Position numbers and translations under genes: made by a program. 64,000 nt of DNA from the NCBI GenBank assembly GCA_035693615.1, contig DASSGH010000157.1:1-64000 (forward strand), in the 5' to 3' direction. This DNA comes from VAZQ01 sp035693615 (GTDB lineage: Bacteria > Pseudomonadota > Alphaproteobacteria > Rhizobiales > Xanthobacteraceae). The number at the start of each line of letters is the position of its first letter. The stretch's first letter is position 1. Below, piece after piece: positions 7,102 to 16,042 of this stretch. The notes below the pieces were generated by a model, which ran no database searches, was not told where the DNA came from, and was given only the letters and a program-made list of their open reading frames with translations.

Positions 7102-9366
7102 GTGACGATCTTGAACGTCGGGCCCGGTGACTCGATCCAGGCTGCAGTCAACGCGGCGATGAACGGTGACACGATCCAGATCGCGGCAGGGATCTACGTT
7201 GAGCAGGTGACGATCAACGGCAAGAACCTCACCATCCACGGCGCCGGCGACGGCACGGGCGGCACCATCATCGCATCGCCGAATGCGGCGTCATTGGTCG
7301 TCAACGCCACGGATCCCAATGCCGGCAGGCCGAACAAGTTCGCCGTTGTCGCCGTCACAGGCGGCGCCAATGTCACGATCGATGGGCTGACGGTCGATGG
7401 GCGCGGGCAGGGCTTTCAGAATCGCGCGGACTACGACTTTGTCGGCGTCTACGTGCTCAACTCGGACGCCGTCATCAATGGCGTCGCGGTCGCGAATATC
7501 GTCTCGAGCCAGCTCTTCGGCGCCCAGCGTAACATTTCGATCATCGCGACCAGCCACGACGTCGCCCATGGCGGCAATGGTCCCCATACCGTCACGATCG
7601 AGCATTCCACCGTCAGCAATTTCCAGAAGGAAGGCATCTTGGTCAACGGAGCGACGCTGACGGTCGATATCCACGACAATACGATCACGGGCACGGTAAC
7701 GCCAAATCAGTCCCAAAACGGCATGCAGGTTGGCTCGTCGGGCGCATTTGCCGGGACGAAGGGCACGATCGACCACAATACGATCACCAACATCGATAAC
7801 CCGAACGGGGGCGCCTCCGGCATCCTCGTCTTTCACGCCGACGCGTCGCTCGCGATTACCAACAATAACGTGTCGGGCACCAATCCAAATGATCAAAACA
7901 GCGGCATCGTGTTCCTCGATACCGATGGCGGGATCGTCCAGGGCAACAGCATCTCGAGCTTCGCCGCCGCGCTTACTGACGAGGATGTGTTCGGCCCCGA
8001 AACGACCGTGCTTTCGCACTCCGGCAACATCTACACGAACGACGCCATCAATATCCTGCTGGCCCCGGACGCCGCCGGCACCACGCCGATCACCTTCAGC
8101 GGCTCGCCAGGCCACGACGAACTGCATGGGACCGCTGCCGCCGACACTTTGAGCGGCGCGGCCGGCAGTGACACCGTCGATGGGGGCGCCGGCAATGACA
8201 CGCTGAATGGCGGCGGCGGCCAAGACACACTGACCGGCGGTGCCGGTGCTGACAAATTCGTGTTCGACGCCGTTGCGCTCGCGGATGCGCGAGCGGCGAC
8301 GCCGATCGTTGATGAGGTCACCGATTACGACCAGGGCAACAGTGGAATTTTCAACACTTCAGAGGGCGACCAGATCGACCTCTCGGCGCTGCTGTCCGCC
8401 GCCTACAACCACGGCAACGGCCCAGTCGTTTCATCGCTGGTTCGGGCGTACGAAGATTCGAGTGGCACCTTCGCAAGGCTTCAGATCAACCCGGATGGCG
8501 CGAACTGGGTGACCATTGCCCGGCTCGACGGGGTGCAGATCGGCAAAACCGTCAATGCGATCTTGGATGCTTCCCTGCCGGCCGGAGCGACGATCATCGT
8601 GACAGCGCCGCCTCCCCCTGCCGGTACCACGGCCGACATGATCTTGCGTCACGGCGCCGACGGCCTGTACGAAATCTACGACATCGGCAAAAACGCGATA
8701 TTGGCGGCCTATCAATTGGGCCAGGTCGGAACCGAGTGGGCGTTTGTCACCCTCGGCGGCTTCTTCGGCAGCGATACCACCGACATGATCTTGCGAAACA
8801 CGCAGACCGGCGGATTGGAAGTCTACGACATCAACAGCAATCAAATTACTGGCGCGGCCTTCATGGGCACCGTCGGGTTGGATTGGCAGATCATTGGCAC
8901 AGGCAATTTCAGCAGCATCCCCGGCGAAACCGACATGATCATGCGCAAAACAAAGACCGGCGGATTGGAAGTCTACGACATCGCCAACAATCAAATTACC
9001 GGCGCCGCCTTCTTGGGCACGGTCGGATTGGATTGGCAGTTCGCGGGCGTCGCCCCGGTCCACGGCCCCGGCGCCTCCGACTTGGTGTTGCGCAACGTCA
9101 ACACCGGTGCATTCGAGGTCTACAACATTGCCAACAATCAGATCACGGGAGCCGCCCTCTTGGGGACGGTCGGATTGGATTGGCAGCTTGGCGGTTTCGC
9201 TGCCGATTCTCCGACCGCATCCATGGGTGACTCAAGTCAGGTTGGCCAACTTGTGCAAGCGACGGCGGGGTTTGGTGGCAGTGCCGCAGCCGAGAGCTTG
9301 AATGCCGTGCCGCTCGGTGCCGAGACCTCACAGCAGTCGTTGCTGACGACACCGCAGCACGCATGA
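7102..9366 (+). CDS. Secreted beta-helix / RTX calcium-binding protein with C-terminal 50-residue repeats
   Basis: This 754-residue protein has no N-terminal signal peptide. Residues 4 to about 310 form a right-handed parallel beta-helix (pectate-lyase-like, many short turns with N, G, T and I). Residues about 333-388 carry RTX nonapeptides of the GGxGxDxL type, for example GGAGNDTLNGG. Residues about 390-510 match the type I secretion C-terminal target domain in style (DQIDLSALL, then VTIARLDGV). Four repeats of 49-50 residues beginning D-M-I-L-R follow. Calcium-dependent folding after type I secretion is expected; the substrate is unknown. GTG start follows AGGAGG. No transporter genes are adjacent. 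A polysaccharide-binding or degrading role is possible but unproven. Confidence 0.85.
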   Translation: MTILNVGPGDSIQAAVNAAMNGDTIQIAAGIYVEQVTINGKNLTIHGAGDGTGGTIIASPNAASLVVNATDPNAGRPNKFAVVAVTGGANVTIDGLTVDGRGQGFQNRADYDFVGVYVLNSDAVINGVAVANIVSSQLFGAQRNISIIATSHDVAHGGNGPHTVTIEHSTVSNFQKEGILVNGATLTVDIHDNTITGTVTPNQSQNGMQVGSSGAFAGTKGTIDHNTITNIDNPNGGASGILVFHADASLAITNNNVSGTNPNDQNSGIVFLDTDGGIVQGNSISSFAAALTDEDVFGPETTVLSHSGNIYTNDAINILLAPDAAGTTPITFSGSPGHDELHGTAAADTLSGAAGSDTVDGGAGNDTLNGGGGQDTLTGGAGADKFVFDAVALADARAATPIVDEVTDYDQGNSGIFNTSEGDQIDLSALLSAAYNHGNGPVVSSLVRAYEDSSGTFARLQINPDGANWVTIARLDGVQIGKTVNAILDASLPAGATIIVTAPPPPAGTTADMILRHGADGLYEIYDIGKNAILAAYQLGQVGTEWAFVTLGGFFGSDTTDMILRNTQTGGLEVYDINSNQITGAAFMGTVGLDWQIIGTGNFSSIPGETDMIMRKTKTGGLEVYDIANNQITGAAFLGTVGLDWQFAGVAPVHGPGASDLVLRNVNTGAFEVYNIANNQITGAALLGTVGLDWQLGGFAADSPTASMGDSSQVGQLVQATAGFGGSAAAESLNAVPLGAETSQQSLLTTPQHA
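8635..9201 (+). repeat. Four tandem 147-150 bp coding repeats in the RTX-type gene
   Basis: Units start at 8635, 8782, 8932 and 9079 (residues 512, 561, 611 and 660). Each encodes D-[ML]-[IV]-[LM]-R, then G-x-[YE]-[EV]-[IV]-Y-[DN]-I, then a block ending in GTVGLDWQ. Units 2 and 3 are nearly identical at DNA level over the GGATTGGAAGTCTACGACATC segment. The first unit is the most diverged. The pattern suggests a beta-propeller-like or stalk module that expands by unequal recombination. Confidence 0.85.
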
Positions 9367-9658
9367 ATTGAGCAGGGCCCGGGAAGGTAGCATTCTCAGC
9401 GCGCCGTCCCCACATTTGCTGAGCGTCGGTCCCAAGGGGGTGGCGCCGACCGCCGGGAGCGGGGGGCTTGGTTTTTGCGCCGTTTGATTATCTCAAGCGT
9501 GAAGTTGCAGAGCCCGTAGCTTCCCTGCCACCTCTGCCCACCTCGAATTCGGTCAACCCCTCTGCTAGGCAAAGTGACGGGGTAGGGGGCCTAGCGACCC
9601 TCGAAACGATGCCCCGTAAATACCTGTTGAGTACCTAGAAGCCGATCGCCTCAAACGC

Positions 9659-10522
9659 ATGCCGCCAGATACCGCAGAAAACCAGCGTTTGTCGCCGGGA
9701 TTGACATTGGTCGACAGCCACTGCCATCTCGATTTTCCCGATTTCGCCGGCGAACTCGATGCCGTGATCGCGCGCGCGCGGGCGGCCGGAATCGCGCGCA
9801 TTGTCACCATCTCGACGCGGGTTAAACGCCACGGCGAGGTGCTCGGCATCGCCGAGCGCTTCGACGATGTGTATTGCTCCGTCGGCACCCATCCGCATTA
9901 CGCGCAGGAAGAGCTCGATGTGTCGGCCGACGAGTTGATCGACCGCACGCGGCACCCGAAGGTGGTGGCGATCGGCGAGGCCGGACTCGACTATCACTAC
10001 GAGCGCAGCCCGCGCGCGGCGCAGGAACAAGGGTTCCGCAGCCACATCGCCGCGGCGCGCGCAACCGGCCTGCCGCTCGTCATCCATTCGCGCGAGGCCG
10101 ACGCGGACATGGCGCGGATATTAGAGGAGGAAACGGGGAGGGGAGCTTTCCCCGCGGTGCTGCATTGCTTCACCGGCGGCCGCGAGCTGGCCCGACATGC
10201 GATCGCGCTCGGCCTCTTCATCTCCTTCACCGGCATCCTCACCTTCAAAAAATCGGACGAGCTTCGCGCCATCGCGCAAAGCCTGCCGGCGGACCGCATC
10301 CTCGTCGAGACCGACGCGCCCTATCTCGCCCCCGGCCGCCATCGCGGTAAGCGCAACGAGCCGGCCTATGTGGTGGACACGGCCAATGTGCTGGCCGAGG
10401 CACGCGGCGTGCCGCTCGAGATCATCGCGCGCCAGACGAGCGATAACTTCTTTCGCCTGTTTCGCAAGGTTCCGCCGCAAGCCGCCGCCGCGGACGAGCT
10501 CAGGCACTCTGCGTCGGCTTGA
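9659..10522 (+). CDS. tatD: TatD family metal-dependent hydrolase
   Basis: This 287-residue TIM-barrel metalloenzyme has the TatD signatures: DSHCHLDF near residue 20, GEAGLDYHY, IHSREA, HCFTGG and ETDAPYLAP. These supply the divalent-metal ligands. Family members are 3'-5' exonucleases acting on DNA or RNA, and some have D-aminoacyl-tRNA deacylase activity. The gene is followed after 12 bases by the MBL-fold gene, so the two are probably co-transcribed; in relatives they follow metG directly. Confidence 0.93.
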   Translation: MPPDTAENQRLSPGLTLVDSHCHLDFPDFAGELDAVIARARAAGIARIVTISTRVKRHGEVLGIAERFDDVYCSVGTHPHYAQEELDVSADELIDRTRHPKVVAIGEAGLDYHYERSPRAAQEQGFRSHIAAARATGLPLVIHSREADADMARILEEETGRGAFPAVLHCFTGGRELARHAIALGLFISFTGILTFKKSDELRAIAQSLPADRILVETDAPYLAPGRHRGKRNEPAYVVDTANVLAEARGVPLEIIARQTSDNFFRLFRKVPPQAAAADELRHSASA

Positions 10523-10534
10523 GCGCGTGCGCCC

Positions 10535-11347
10535 ATGACCGCGAGCGTCACCATCCTTGGCTCGGGTTCCTCCGGCGGCGTTCCGCGCCCAGCACTGGGC
10601 TGGGGCGCCTGCGACCCGCGCAATCCCAGGAACCGGCGCCGGCGCACTTCGCTGTTGGTGGAACGGCGCAACGGCGCAGGCGTGACCCGGGTCCTGGTCG
10701 ATACTTCTCCCGACCTACGCGAACAGCTGCTCGATGCCGAGGTGGACTGGCTCGACGCGGTGCTGTTCACCCATGAGCACGCCGACCATACCCACGGCAT
10801 CGACGATCTGCGCGGCCTATTTATCCACCGGCGCCGGCGGGTCGACGTCTATCTCGATGAGCCGACCTCGAAGGCGGTGCGCGCCCGGTTCGGGTATTGC
10901 TTCGAGGCGCCGGCCGGCAGCGAATACCCGCCGATCGTGACCGAGCATCGGCTAAAGCCGGGGTCGGCCGTCACCGTTATCGGAGCGGGTGGCCCGATCA
11001 CCGCACTGCCCGTCCTGCAAGAGCATGGCGACATTTCCTCCTTGGGGTTTCGTTTCGGGCCGCTCGCTTATTCCTGCGATCTGAGCGGGCTACCCCAGGC
11101 AAGTGTCGCGGCGCTTGCCGGCACCGAGGTCTGGATTGTGGACGCGCTGCGTTACCGGCCGCACCCGAGCCATTTCAGCGTCGAGGACGCGCTCGGCTGG
11201 ATCGCCCGGATCAAACCGGGGCGTGCCATCCTGACCAACCTTCATTCCGATCTCGACTACGAGGAGCTCCGCCGCAAACTGCCGGCCCATGTGGAGCCCG
11301 CGTTTGACGGGCTCAAGTTCATGCTACCGGATGGCGCGTTCGCCTAA
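10535..11347 (+). CDS. MBL-fold phosphodiesterase (PhnP-like)
   Basis: This 270-residue metallo-beta-lactamase-fold protein has the metal-binding HEHADH at residues 80-85, a GSGSSGG start typical of the PhnP/YycJ-like subgroup, a CDLSG segment, and later His ligands. PhnP hydrolyses cyclic phosphoribosyl esters; this gene lies outside any phosphonate operon, next to tatD, so the physiological substrate is uncertain. A nucleic-acid or nucleotide phosphodiester role fits its partner. The start ATG is 12 bases after the tatD stop. Confidence 0.85.
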   Translation: MTASVTILGSGSSGGVPRPALGWGACDPRNPRNRRRRTSLLVERRNGAGVTRVLVDTSPDLREQLLDAEVDWLDAVLFTHEHADHTHGIDDLRGLFIHRRRRVDVYLDEPTSKAVRARFGYCFEAPAGSEYPPIVTEHRLKPGSAVTVIGAGGPITALPVLQEHGDISSLGFRFGPLAYSCDLSGLPQASVAALAGTEVWIVDALRYRPHPSHFSVEDALGWIARIKPGRAILTNLHSDLDYEELRRKLPAHVEPAFDGLKFMLPDGAFA

Positions 11348-11604
11348 ACATTGAGCCGGCCGGCTCGATGGTGTGGCGAGCCCCCAGGGACGCCCAACTT
11401 TGATTTCCGGGTTCCATCAAATACTTGTGGCGCGATCTTCGAGCTGCGGAAGATGTTCCATAATATCTCTTATGCGAATTCCCAGGCGTCCCGTGGCAGG
11501 CCGCACGCGGGACGAATATCTGCCCTTAGTATCTGCCGTTGAGTGAACGTCAGTGCCCGTCGCCGCTTTAGTATCCCCACCCCTCCCAACCACGAGGTAA
11601 CCCT

Positions 11605-12144
11605 GTGAGCAGCAAAGTCAGAGACCTTAAACCGCGCACTGCCCCTGCACGGCTCGATACTCCAACCGACCTTTCGTCCGAGGCCGTTCGCGAGGTATCG
11701 GCGGCGCTCAACGCGCTCCTGGCCGACACCTTCGCGCTCTATCTCAAGACCAAGAACTTCCATTGGCACGTGAGCGGCCCGCATTTCCGCGACTATCACC
11801 TTCTGCTCGACGAGCAGGCCGGCCAGCTGGAAAACAGCGTCGACATTCTAGCCGAACGGGTGCGCAGGATCGGCGGCACCACGATCCGGTCGATCGGCCA
11901 CATCGCCAAGCTGCAACGGATCAAGGACAACGATAAGGATTACGTACCGGCGATCGACATGCTGCTCGAGCTGATGAACGATAACAAGGCGCACATCCGC
12001 CACATGCGCTCGGCGCACGAGGTCGCCGACAAGCATGAAGACGTCGCAACAGCAAGCTTCCTCGAGGTATTCATCGACGAGGCGGAAAAACGCTGCTGGT
12101 TCCTGTTCGAGGCGAGCCGCCAGGCCGAGCGCTCGGGCCACTGA
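11605..12144 (+). CDS. dps: Dps-family ferritin-like DNA-protection protein
   Basis: This 179-residue protein has the Dps ferroxidase motif: KNFHWHVSGPHF with His53, then DYHLLLDEQ with His65 and Asp69, and a downstream D-x-x-x-E (Asp80, Glu84). Dps dodecamers bind DNA and oxidise Fe2+ with hydrogen peroxide, limiting Fenton damage. The N-terminal 25 residues are basic and variable, as in Dps proteins that bind DNA through their tails. The start is GTG behind GAGG. A GC-rich hairpin follows the stop. The 257 bases upstream are AT-richer and probably hold a stress-responsive promoter. Confidence 0.93.
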   Translation: MSSKVRDLKPRTAPARLDTPTDLSSEAVREVSAALNALLADTFALYLKTKNFHWHVSGPHFRDYHLLLDEQAGQLENSVDILAERVRRIGGTTIRSIGHIAKLQRIKDNDKDYVPAIDMLLELMNDNKAHIRHMRSAHEVADKHEDVATASFLEVFIDEAEKRCWFLFEASRQAERSGH

Positions 12145-12164
12145 AGCAACGGGGCCGCTGGCCG

Positions 12165-12193
12165 CGCCGGCCGTATCCCGGCGGCGGCCGGCG
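12165..12193 (+). terminator. GC-rich hairpin downstream of dps
   Basis: Nine-bp perfect arms (12165-12173 and 12185-12193, CGCCGGCCG paired with CGGCCGGCG) flank an 11-base loop 20 bases after the dps stop. No T-run follows, so it is a candidate terminator or 3' stability hairpin only. Confidence 0.4.
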
Positions 12194-12283
12194 ACGTCTC
12201 GGGACGGTTGCGCAACGGGTGGCACAGGCGGCGGCGGGCATTGTAAGGTCCGCATCGTCTTGTGCTCCCCCCTCGATCTTGCA

Positions 12284-13111
12284 ATGACTCCTTCGCGCGA
12301 CATCGCTCGGCTGATCGAAATCATGGCAGTGCTGCGCACCCCGGGCACAGGGTGCCCGTGGGACCTGCAGCAGACCTTCGAGACCATCGCTCCCTACACC
12401 ATCGAGGAGGCCTACGAGGTCGCCGACGCGATTGCGCGCGGCGATCTCGACGACCTGCGCGAGGAGCTCGGGGATCTGCTGCTCCAGGTCGTGTTCCACT
12501 CCCGCATGGCGCAGGAGCAAGGGGCCTTCGATTTTGCCGACGTGGTCGAAAGCCTGACCGCAAAACTCGTGCGGCGCCATCCTCACGTGTTCGGCGACGC
12601 GCGCGGTCTCACGCCCAAAGCCGTGGAGGGCCTATGGGAGCGTATCAAAAGCGCCGAGCGCGCCGAAAAGGGCGGTGGCGCGAGCGGTGGGGAAACCGCC
12701 CTCGCCGGCGTTCCGGTCGGCCTCCCTGCCCTCACTCGCGCACTGAAACTGCAGGCCAAGGCCGGTAAAGTCGGCTTTGATTGGAACGATCCGCTCGCGG
12801 TCCTCGCCAAGATCCGCGAGGAGGCGGACGAGATCGAGCGCGAGCTCGCCGCGGGCGATCGCGTCGCCGCCGCGGCGGAGGTCGGCGACCTGCTGTTCGC
12901 GGTGGTCAATCTTGCCCGCCATCTCGACGCTGATCCCGAAGCGGTGCTGCGGGCCACGAACGGCAAATTCGAGCGTCGGTTCACGGCCATCGAACGGGCG
13001 CTGGCGGATCGTGGCAAGACCCCACAGACCGCAACGCTCGAGGAGATGGAGGACCTCTGGAACCAAGCCAAGGCTGCCGAGCAAGCGGAAGGGCCCGCCG
13101 CTTCACGCTGA
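12284..13111 (+). CDS. mazG: Nucleoside triphosphate pyrophosphohydrolase MazG
   Basis: This all-alpha NTP pyrophosphatase (275 residues from ATG 12284) cleaves NTPs and dNTPs to monophosphate and PPi, helping control nucleotide pools and possibly (p)ppGpp-linked stress. The first domain has CPWDLQQTFET, the EEAYEV helix and ELGDLLLQVV, giving the ExxE...ExxD metal site. A second, similar domain follows (EEADEIERE, then EVGDLLFAVVN). The open frame extends far upstream, but MTPSRDIARLIEIMAVLR is the family start. The name has nothing to do with MazEF toxins; no toxin gene is adjacent. Confidence 0.93.
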   Translation: MTPSRDIARLIEIMAVLRTPGTGCPWDLQQTFETIAPYTIEEAYEVADAIARGDLDDLREELGDLLLQVVFHSRMAQEQGAFDFADVVESLTAKLVRRHPHVFGDARGLTPKAVEGLWERIKSAERAEKGGGASGGETALAGVPVGLPALTRALKLQAKAGKVGFDWNDPLAVLAKIREEADEIERELAAGDRVAAAAEVGDLLFAVVNLARHLDADPEAVLRATNGKFERRFTAIERALADRGKTPQTATLEEMEDLWNQAKAAEQAEGPAASR

Positions 13112-13195
13112 GCGCTCCGGCGTCTGTTGCCCCGCTGTCCTCGCAATTGCTCGCGGTGGTAACATTTGCCCTGGCTCGCCCCGATCAGGCGGGCG

Positions 13196-14176
13196 ATGCA
13201 GTACAATTATCCTGCCATGGGAATGCTCTCTTGCCTCCTCGCCGTCGCGCTGACCGCGGCGGTGTCTGCCCCTGCCGGCGCTGAGCAATGGCCCACGCGC
13301 GCGCTCAGGATCGTGACCGGCACGCCGCCGGGCGGCAGTCCGGACTTCGTCAGCCGCCTGCTCGCCGACAAGCTCAGCGAGCGGCTTGGGCAAACCGTGT
13401 TGGTGGAGCATTCGGCCACGACCGGGCTCGCCGCCTGGAGCACCGTCGCCAAATCACAGCCCGACGGCTACCTGCTCACGATGTTGACGGGCGCCTTTTC
13501 CGCGCGCGCTGCAGTCGCCAAATCCTTGCCCTACGACCCGATCAGGGACTTTGCATTTATCACTCTGGTATCTGCCTATCCTATGGTGGTCGCGACCGCC
13601 CCCAATTCGCCCATCGCCTCTTTTGCCGATCTTATCGCCCGCGCCAAGGCCGCCCCGTTCAGCATCACCTATGGGATGAACCTGCCGGGCAGCGTGCACC
13701 ACTTGACCGGCGAGTTGATCAACATCGAAGCCGGCATCTCGCTGCGCGGCATTCCCTATCGCGGCAATACCCAGATCGTGCAGGATTTGTTGGGCGGGCG
13801 CCTCGACGTGATGATTGAGACCGGCACGATCGCCTTCGCCCAGATCAACGGCGGTACGCTGCGCGGACTGGGGGTATCCTCGCGCCGGCGCTTCGTGCTC
13901 GAGCCCGACATTCCGGCCATCGCCGAGACGCTGCCCGGCTTCGAGGTGATGTCATGGCTCGGCCTTGCCGCGCCGGGCGGGACAGCGCGGCCCATCGTCG
14001 AGCGGCTCAATCGGGAGATACGCGCGGTCCTCGAGTTGCCGGAGATCCGCGACAAGCTCGCGATCGTCGGCAACGTTCCCATGCCGTCCACGCCCGAGCA
14101 GATGCAAGAGCATATCGAGCGCGATGCATCTCGCTGGAGCCGCATCGTAGATATCAAGGGCATCGAGAAGTACTAG
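13196..14176 (+). CDS. Bug-family tripartite tricarboxylate transporter substrate-binding protein
   Basis: This periplasmic binding protein of the TctC/Bug family has a signal segment (MLSCLLAVALTAAVSAPAGA), then the family motifs RIVTGTPPGGSPD, QTVLVEHSATTGLA and DVPAIAETLPGF-like (here DIPAIAETLPGF). The usual aspartates and backbone contacts bind carboxylated ligands. I chose ATG 13196 because AGGCGGGCG lies just upstream; ATG 13217 is an alternative. No tctA/tctB membrane genes are nearby, so it is an orphan receptor whose ligand cannot be told from sequence. It converges on hflX. Confidence 0.88.
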   Translation: MQYNYPAMGMLSCLLAVALTAAVSAPAGAEQWPTRALRIVTGTPPGGSPDFVSRLLADKLSERLGQTVLVEHSATTGLAAWSTVAKSQPDGYLLTMLTGAFSARAAVAKSLPYDPIRDFAFITLVSAYPMVVATAPNSPIASFADLIARAKAAPFSITYGMNLPGSVHHLTGELINIEAGISLRGIPYRGNTQIVQDLLGGRLDVMIETGTIAFAQINGGTLRGLGVSSRRRFVLEPDIPAIAETLPGFEVMSWLGLAAPGGTARPIVERLNREIRAVLELPEIRDKLAIVGNVPMPSTPEQMQEHIERDASRWSRIVDIKGIEKY

Positions 14177-14177
14177 C

Positions 14178-14202
14178 CGGGTGGGCGGACCCGCCCTGCC
14201 CG
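14178..14202. terminator. Bidirectional hairpin between converging tctC-like gene and hflX
   Basis: CGGG and GGGCG pair with CGCCC and CCCG around the loop GACC, with a small internal mismatch. The structure sits in the 34-base gap between two converging genes and could end transcription from both sides. Confidence 0.45.
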
Positions 14203-14210
14203 CGGCTTCG

Positions 14211-15596
14211 TCAATGAGCGTGCGCTTGTGGCCGACCGAATCTCGCCCGCGCCTTCTGCGCGTTTGCAGGATCGGCGCGAATCGTGACGACGATGGCGCC
14301 GTCGTCGCGCAGCGCCTTGGACATCACTTCGGTATGGCGGTGCAGCCAGCTCAAACCGGCGCCATCGGCGGCGTCGAGGACGAAGTCAAGAGTTACCCGC
14401 CGCGCCGCGAGCCGCCGCTCGATTTCGGCGGCCAAACCCTCGAGGCCCTCGCCGGTGCGTGCCGAGACCAGCACCGGACAGTGCGGCGCCGCCTGGCGTT
14501 CGGCCTTATTGCGCAAGCGCACACGCGCGTCGCCTTCGAGCCGGTCGATCTTATTCCAAACCTCCAGCAACCGTCCTCCTTCCCGGCCGGTGATGCCCAG
14601 CTGCGACAATACTTCCTCGACGTCGAACGACTGTGCTTCGGCATCCTCGTGCGAGACGTCGCGCACGTGCAAAATCAGGTCGGCTTCTATGACCTCTTCG
14701 AGCGTCGCACGAAACGCGGCCACTAGCGTGGTCGGCAAATCCGAGATGAAGCCGACGGTATCCGACAAGATGACGCGTAATCCGCTCGGCAGTTCGACCG
14801 CCCGCAACGTCGGATCGAGGGTGGCAAAGAGCATATCGGCGGAGAGCACGCTGGCCCGGCTTAGCCGATTGAACAGCGTCGATTTGCCCGCGTTGGTATA
14901 GCCCACAAGCGCCGCGATTGCATACGGCACGCGCTTGCGGCTATCGCGATGGAGCTTGCGCGTGCGCTTGACCTTGTCGAGTTCCACCTCGATGCGCGCG
15001 ATGCGTTCCTCGATCATGCGCCGATCGGCTTCGATCTGAGTTTCACCCGGCCCGCCGAGAAAACCGAAGCCGCCCCGTTGGCGCTCGAGATGGGTCCAGG
15101 AACGCACGAGCCTGCTCTTTTGATAAGTGAGATGCGCAAGCTCGACCTGCAGTGCGCCTTCGCGGGTGCGCGCACGCCGCCCGAAGATTTCCAAGATCAA
15201 CCCCGTGCGATCGACCACCTTGGCGCCCCAGGCCTTTTCGAGGTTGCGCTGCTGCACCGGCGATAGCGCGCAATCCATCACCACGATCCCGACCTCGTCG
15301 CTTTTGACGAGACCGGCAATCTCCTCGACCTTGCCCTTGCCGATGAAGCTTGCCGGGCGAATGCCGCCGAGCGGCGCAATTCCAGATGCGACCACGTTGA
15401 GATCGATGGCGCGCGCAAGCCCGACGGCTTCCTCGAGCCTCGCTTCCGGCGAGCGCAGCGCAGCCTTGCCGCGCGCGGCTGCGGCGCCAGACTCGCGCGA
15501 GCGCAGATGCGGCTCGATCACGAGCGCGCGCCCGGTCTCCCCGCTGTCCGGTGGGCTCAGGCGGTCGTTGCGGCTATCGAACCGGCGCGGCTCCAA
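14211..15596 (-). CDS. hflX: Ribosome-associated GTPase HflX
   Basis: This 461-residue GTPase splits stalled or hibernating 70S ribosomes. The N-terminal HflX domain carries GKGKVEEIA and the glycine-rich GGFGFLGGPGETQIE; the G domain has GYTNAGKST (G1), DTVGFI (G3) and NKID (G4). The start is a TTG directly after the hfq stop (TGATTG), with GAAAAGG from the end of hfq as ribosome site, so translation is coupled to hfq. The hfq-hflX pair is conserved in proteobacteria. Confidence 0.94.
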   Translation of the reverse strand: MEPRRFDSRNDRLSPPDSGETGRALVIEPHLRSRESGAAAARGKAALRSPEARLEEAVGLARAIDLNVVASGIAPLGGIRPASFIGKGKVEEIAGLVKSDEVGIVVMDCALSPVQQRNLEKAWGAKVVDRTGLILEIFGRRARTREGALQVELAHLTYQKSRLVRSWTHLERQRGGFGFLGGPGETQIEADRRMIEERIARIEVELDKVKRTRKLHRDSRKRVPYAIAALVGYTNAGKSTLFNRLSRASVLSADMLFATLDPTLRAVELPSGLRVILSDTVGFISDLPTTLVAAFRATLEEVIEADLILHVRDVSHEDAEAQSFDVEEVLSQLGITGREGGRLLEVWNKIDRLEGDARVRLRNKAERQAAPHCPVLVSARTGEGLEGLAAEIERRLAARRVTLDFVLDAADGAGLSWLHRHTEVMSKALRDDGAIVVTIRADPANAQKARARFGRPQAHAH

Positions 15597-15857
15597 TCAG
15601 ACCTTTTCCGCCGCGGGCGCTTCCTCGGCGCCTTCGAACAGCTGGATCGGGTGACCCGGCATGATGGTCGAGATGGCATGCTTGTAGACGAGCTGAGAGT
15701 GCCCGTCGCGTCGCAGCAGCACGCAGAAGTTATCGAACCAGGTGACCACGCCTTGAAGCTTCACGCCGTTCACCAGAAAGATCGTGAGCGGCGTCTTGTT
15801 CTTGCGGACATGATTGAGGAACGTGTCCTGCAGATTTTGCGAGCGGTCTGCCGCCAT
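15597..15857 (-). CDS. hfq: RNA chaperone Hfq
   Basis: This 86-residue Sm-like protein forms hexamers that pair small RNAs with mRNAs. The core QNLQDTFLNHVRKNKTPLTIFLVNG and the second Sm motif ending YKHAISTIMPG are near-canonical. In alphaproteobacteria Hfq also promotes nifA translation, and here the gene sits beside the ntr regulators. A short acidic, alanine-rich tail follows the core. The stop codon abuts the hflX start. Confidence 0.97.
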   Translation of the reverse strand: MAADRSQNLQDTFLNHVRKNKTPLTIFLVNGVKLQGVVTWFDNFCVLLRRDGHSQLVYKHAISTIMPGHPIQLFEGAEEAPAAEKV

Positions 15858-16042
15858 TGTCGTTGTTCCATTTTCTCGCCCGCGCGCCCCGTGCCGCGAG
15901 ACTTATTGCCAAGTCGCTGTATACATTTTTTGGTTATGAACGCCCAACAGCACCCGGACCCCGCCATTACAAGCCACGTCCGCGGACGGCGCAAGCACAA
16001 GTTGGGGGCAGGAACCGGCCTCGGCTCGGGCAAGCCCCTCCG

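Noticed and set aside
9421..9475. GC-rich stretch ending in TTTTT after the RTX gene, terminator candidate
   Set aside because: No convincing long stem could be drawn by eye; the T-run alone is not enough.
11353..11366. GAGCCGGCCGGCTC palindrome after the MBL-fold gene
   Set aside because: Only a five-bp stem is possible with a four-base loop, and no T-run follows; too weak to call a terminator.
12284..13111. mazG as part of a MazEF-type toxin-antitoxin pair
   Set aside because: The protein is a two-domain NTP pyrophosphohydrolase; no mazE or mazF gene is adjacent.
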